A DNA stretch of 7,476 nt. Origin: Deltaproteobacteria bacterium (GTDB lineage Bacteria; Bdellovibrionota; UBA1018; UBA923). The stretch spans positions 1 to 7,476 of the forward strand of contig JACQAX010000200.1 in NCBI GenBank assembly GCA_016194795.1. Direction: 5' to 3'. The translations under genes were made by a program, and so were the position numbers. Numbering within the stretch: position 1 is the first letter of the stretch; every line of letters starts with the position of its first letter. Of this stretch, positions 7,234 through 7,476 are shown piece after piece. The notes under the pieces were generated by a model. The model worked only from the letters and a program-made list of their open reading frames with translations. It was not told where the DNA came from and did no database searches.

Positions 7234-7256
7234 GGAGTAGCCAAGCGCGTTAAAAA
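7228..7256 (+). promoter_or_regulatory. Likely sigma70-type promoter of the DNA glycosylase gene
   Basis: TGGACA at 7228-7233 (5 of 6 to the -35 consensus) and TAAAAA at 7251-7256 (4 of 6 to the -10 consensus) are separated by 17 bases, the ideal spacing. Transcription would begin about 7 bases past the -10, at or next to the ATG at 7263, giving a leaderless mRNA. The -35 element is part of the third CTGGACA repeat, so a protein bound to the array could block it. Confidence 0.5.
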
Positions 7257-7262
7257 ATACGA

Positions 7263-7476
7263 ATGCGAAAAGCTCTGAATCATCTGAAAAAAGCCGATCC
7301 CGTCCTCGCCCGCGTGATCAAACGCGTCGGCCCCTATCGCCTTTCGCTCAAAACCGAAGGCGAGCACTTCGACCACGTCGTGCGCGCCATCGTCTTCCAG
7401 CAGCTCTCGGGAAAGGCGGCCTCGACCATCCACGGGCGCGTGAAAGATCTGTTCGGCGGAAAAAATCCCACGCCGC
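7263..7476 (+). CDS. AlkA-like DNA-3-methyladenine glycosylase (N-terminal part, cut by window edge)
   Basis: The first 71 codons of a base-excision repair glycosylase of the HhH-GPD superfamily, which removes alkylated bases such as 3-methyladenine from DNA. The visible part has a Leu-x-x-Ala-Asp-Pro-Val-Leu-Ala opening (8-16), Gly-Pro-Tyr-Arg-Leu (23-27) and the hallmark Ile-Val-Phe-Gln-Gln-Leu-Ser-Gly-Lys-Ala-Ala (43-53), which lines the start of the helical core in AlkA-type enzymes. The helix-hairpin-helix and catalytic Asp would lie beyond the right edge and cannot be checked. ATG 7263 is the first possible start after an in-frame TAA at 7251-7253. No Shine-Dalgarno lies at a usable distance: the AGGAG near 7233-7237 is about 25 bases upstream. 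It is transcribed away from the acyl-CoA operon and shows no functional tie to it apart from the shared control region. Confidence 0.85.
   Translation, partial: MRKALNHLKKADPVLARVIKRVGPYRLSLKTEGEHFDHVVRAIVFQQLSGKAASTIHGRVKDLFGGKNPTP

Noticed and set aside
7200..7433. A 77-codon minus-strand open frame over the glycosylase start
   Set aside because: Antisense to a recognisable HhH-GPD protein and overlapping the repeat array; no motif of its own.

Overview
The window is GC-rich, densely packed bacterial DNA. Seven genes run leftward on the minus strand and one gene runs rightward at the right edge. The gene mix (acyl-CoA metabolism, an FHA-domain membrane protein, a secreted trypsin-fold protease) and the strong GC bias suggest a deltaproteobacterial or Myxococcota-like lineage. 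That is an impression from gene content, not a proven assignment. No rRNA, tRNA, CRISPR array or mobile element is visible.

Layout in the direction of minus-strand transcription (right to left): an acyl-CoA dehydrogenase of the isovaleryl-CoA dehydrogenase type (5987-7147); a biotin-dependent carboxylase carboxyltransferase subunit with a thioredoxin-like domain fused to its C-terminus (4245-5990); a secreted DUF3455 protein (3608-4225); a BKACE (DUF849) beta-keto acid cleavage enzyme (2725-3579); a secreted trypsin-like serine protease with an unrecognised C-terminal region (1409-2728); an FHA-domain protein with about five membrane segments (393-1412); and the start of a YhhQ-type queuosine-precursor transporter (1-333, cut by the window edge). 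Three of the junctions overlap by 3-4 bases and the others are 19, 28 and 59 bp. The first six genes therefore look like one operon, and the transporter may belong to it too.

Divergent from the operon, at 7263, starts an AlkA-like HhH-GPD DNA glycosylase, cut by the right edge. The 115-bp divergent region is rich in signals. It has three 11-bp-phased copies of CTGGACA, a good sigma70-like promoter that would give a leaderless glycosylase mRNA, and a 7-bp inverted repeat that covers the dehydrogenase ribosome binding site.

The three metabolic enzymes could form a short pathway: BKACE makes an acyl-CoA from a beta-keto acid and acetyl-CoA, the dehydrogenase makes an enoyl-CoA, and the carboxyltransferase adds CO2. 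No biotin carboxylase or biotin carrier subunit is in the window. The most unusual item is the carboxyltransferase-thioredoxin fusion. It has a CPVC motif, lacks the thioredoxin cis-proline, and stands where the usual carboxyltransferase C-terminal segment should be.
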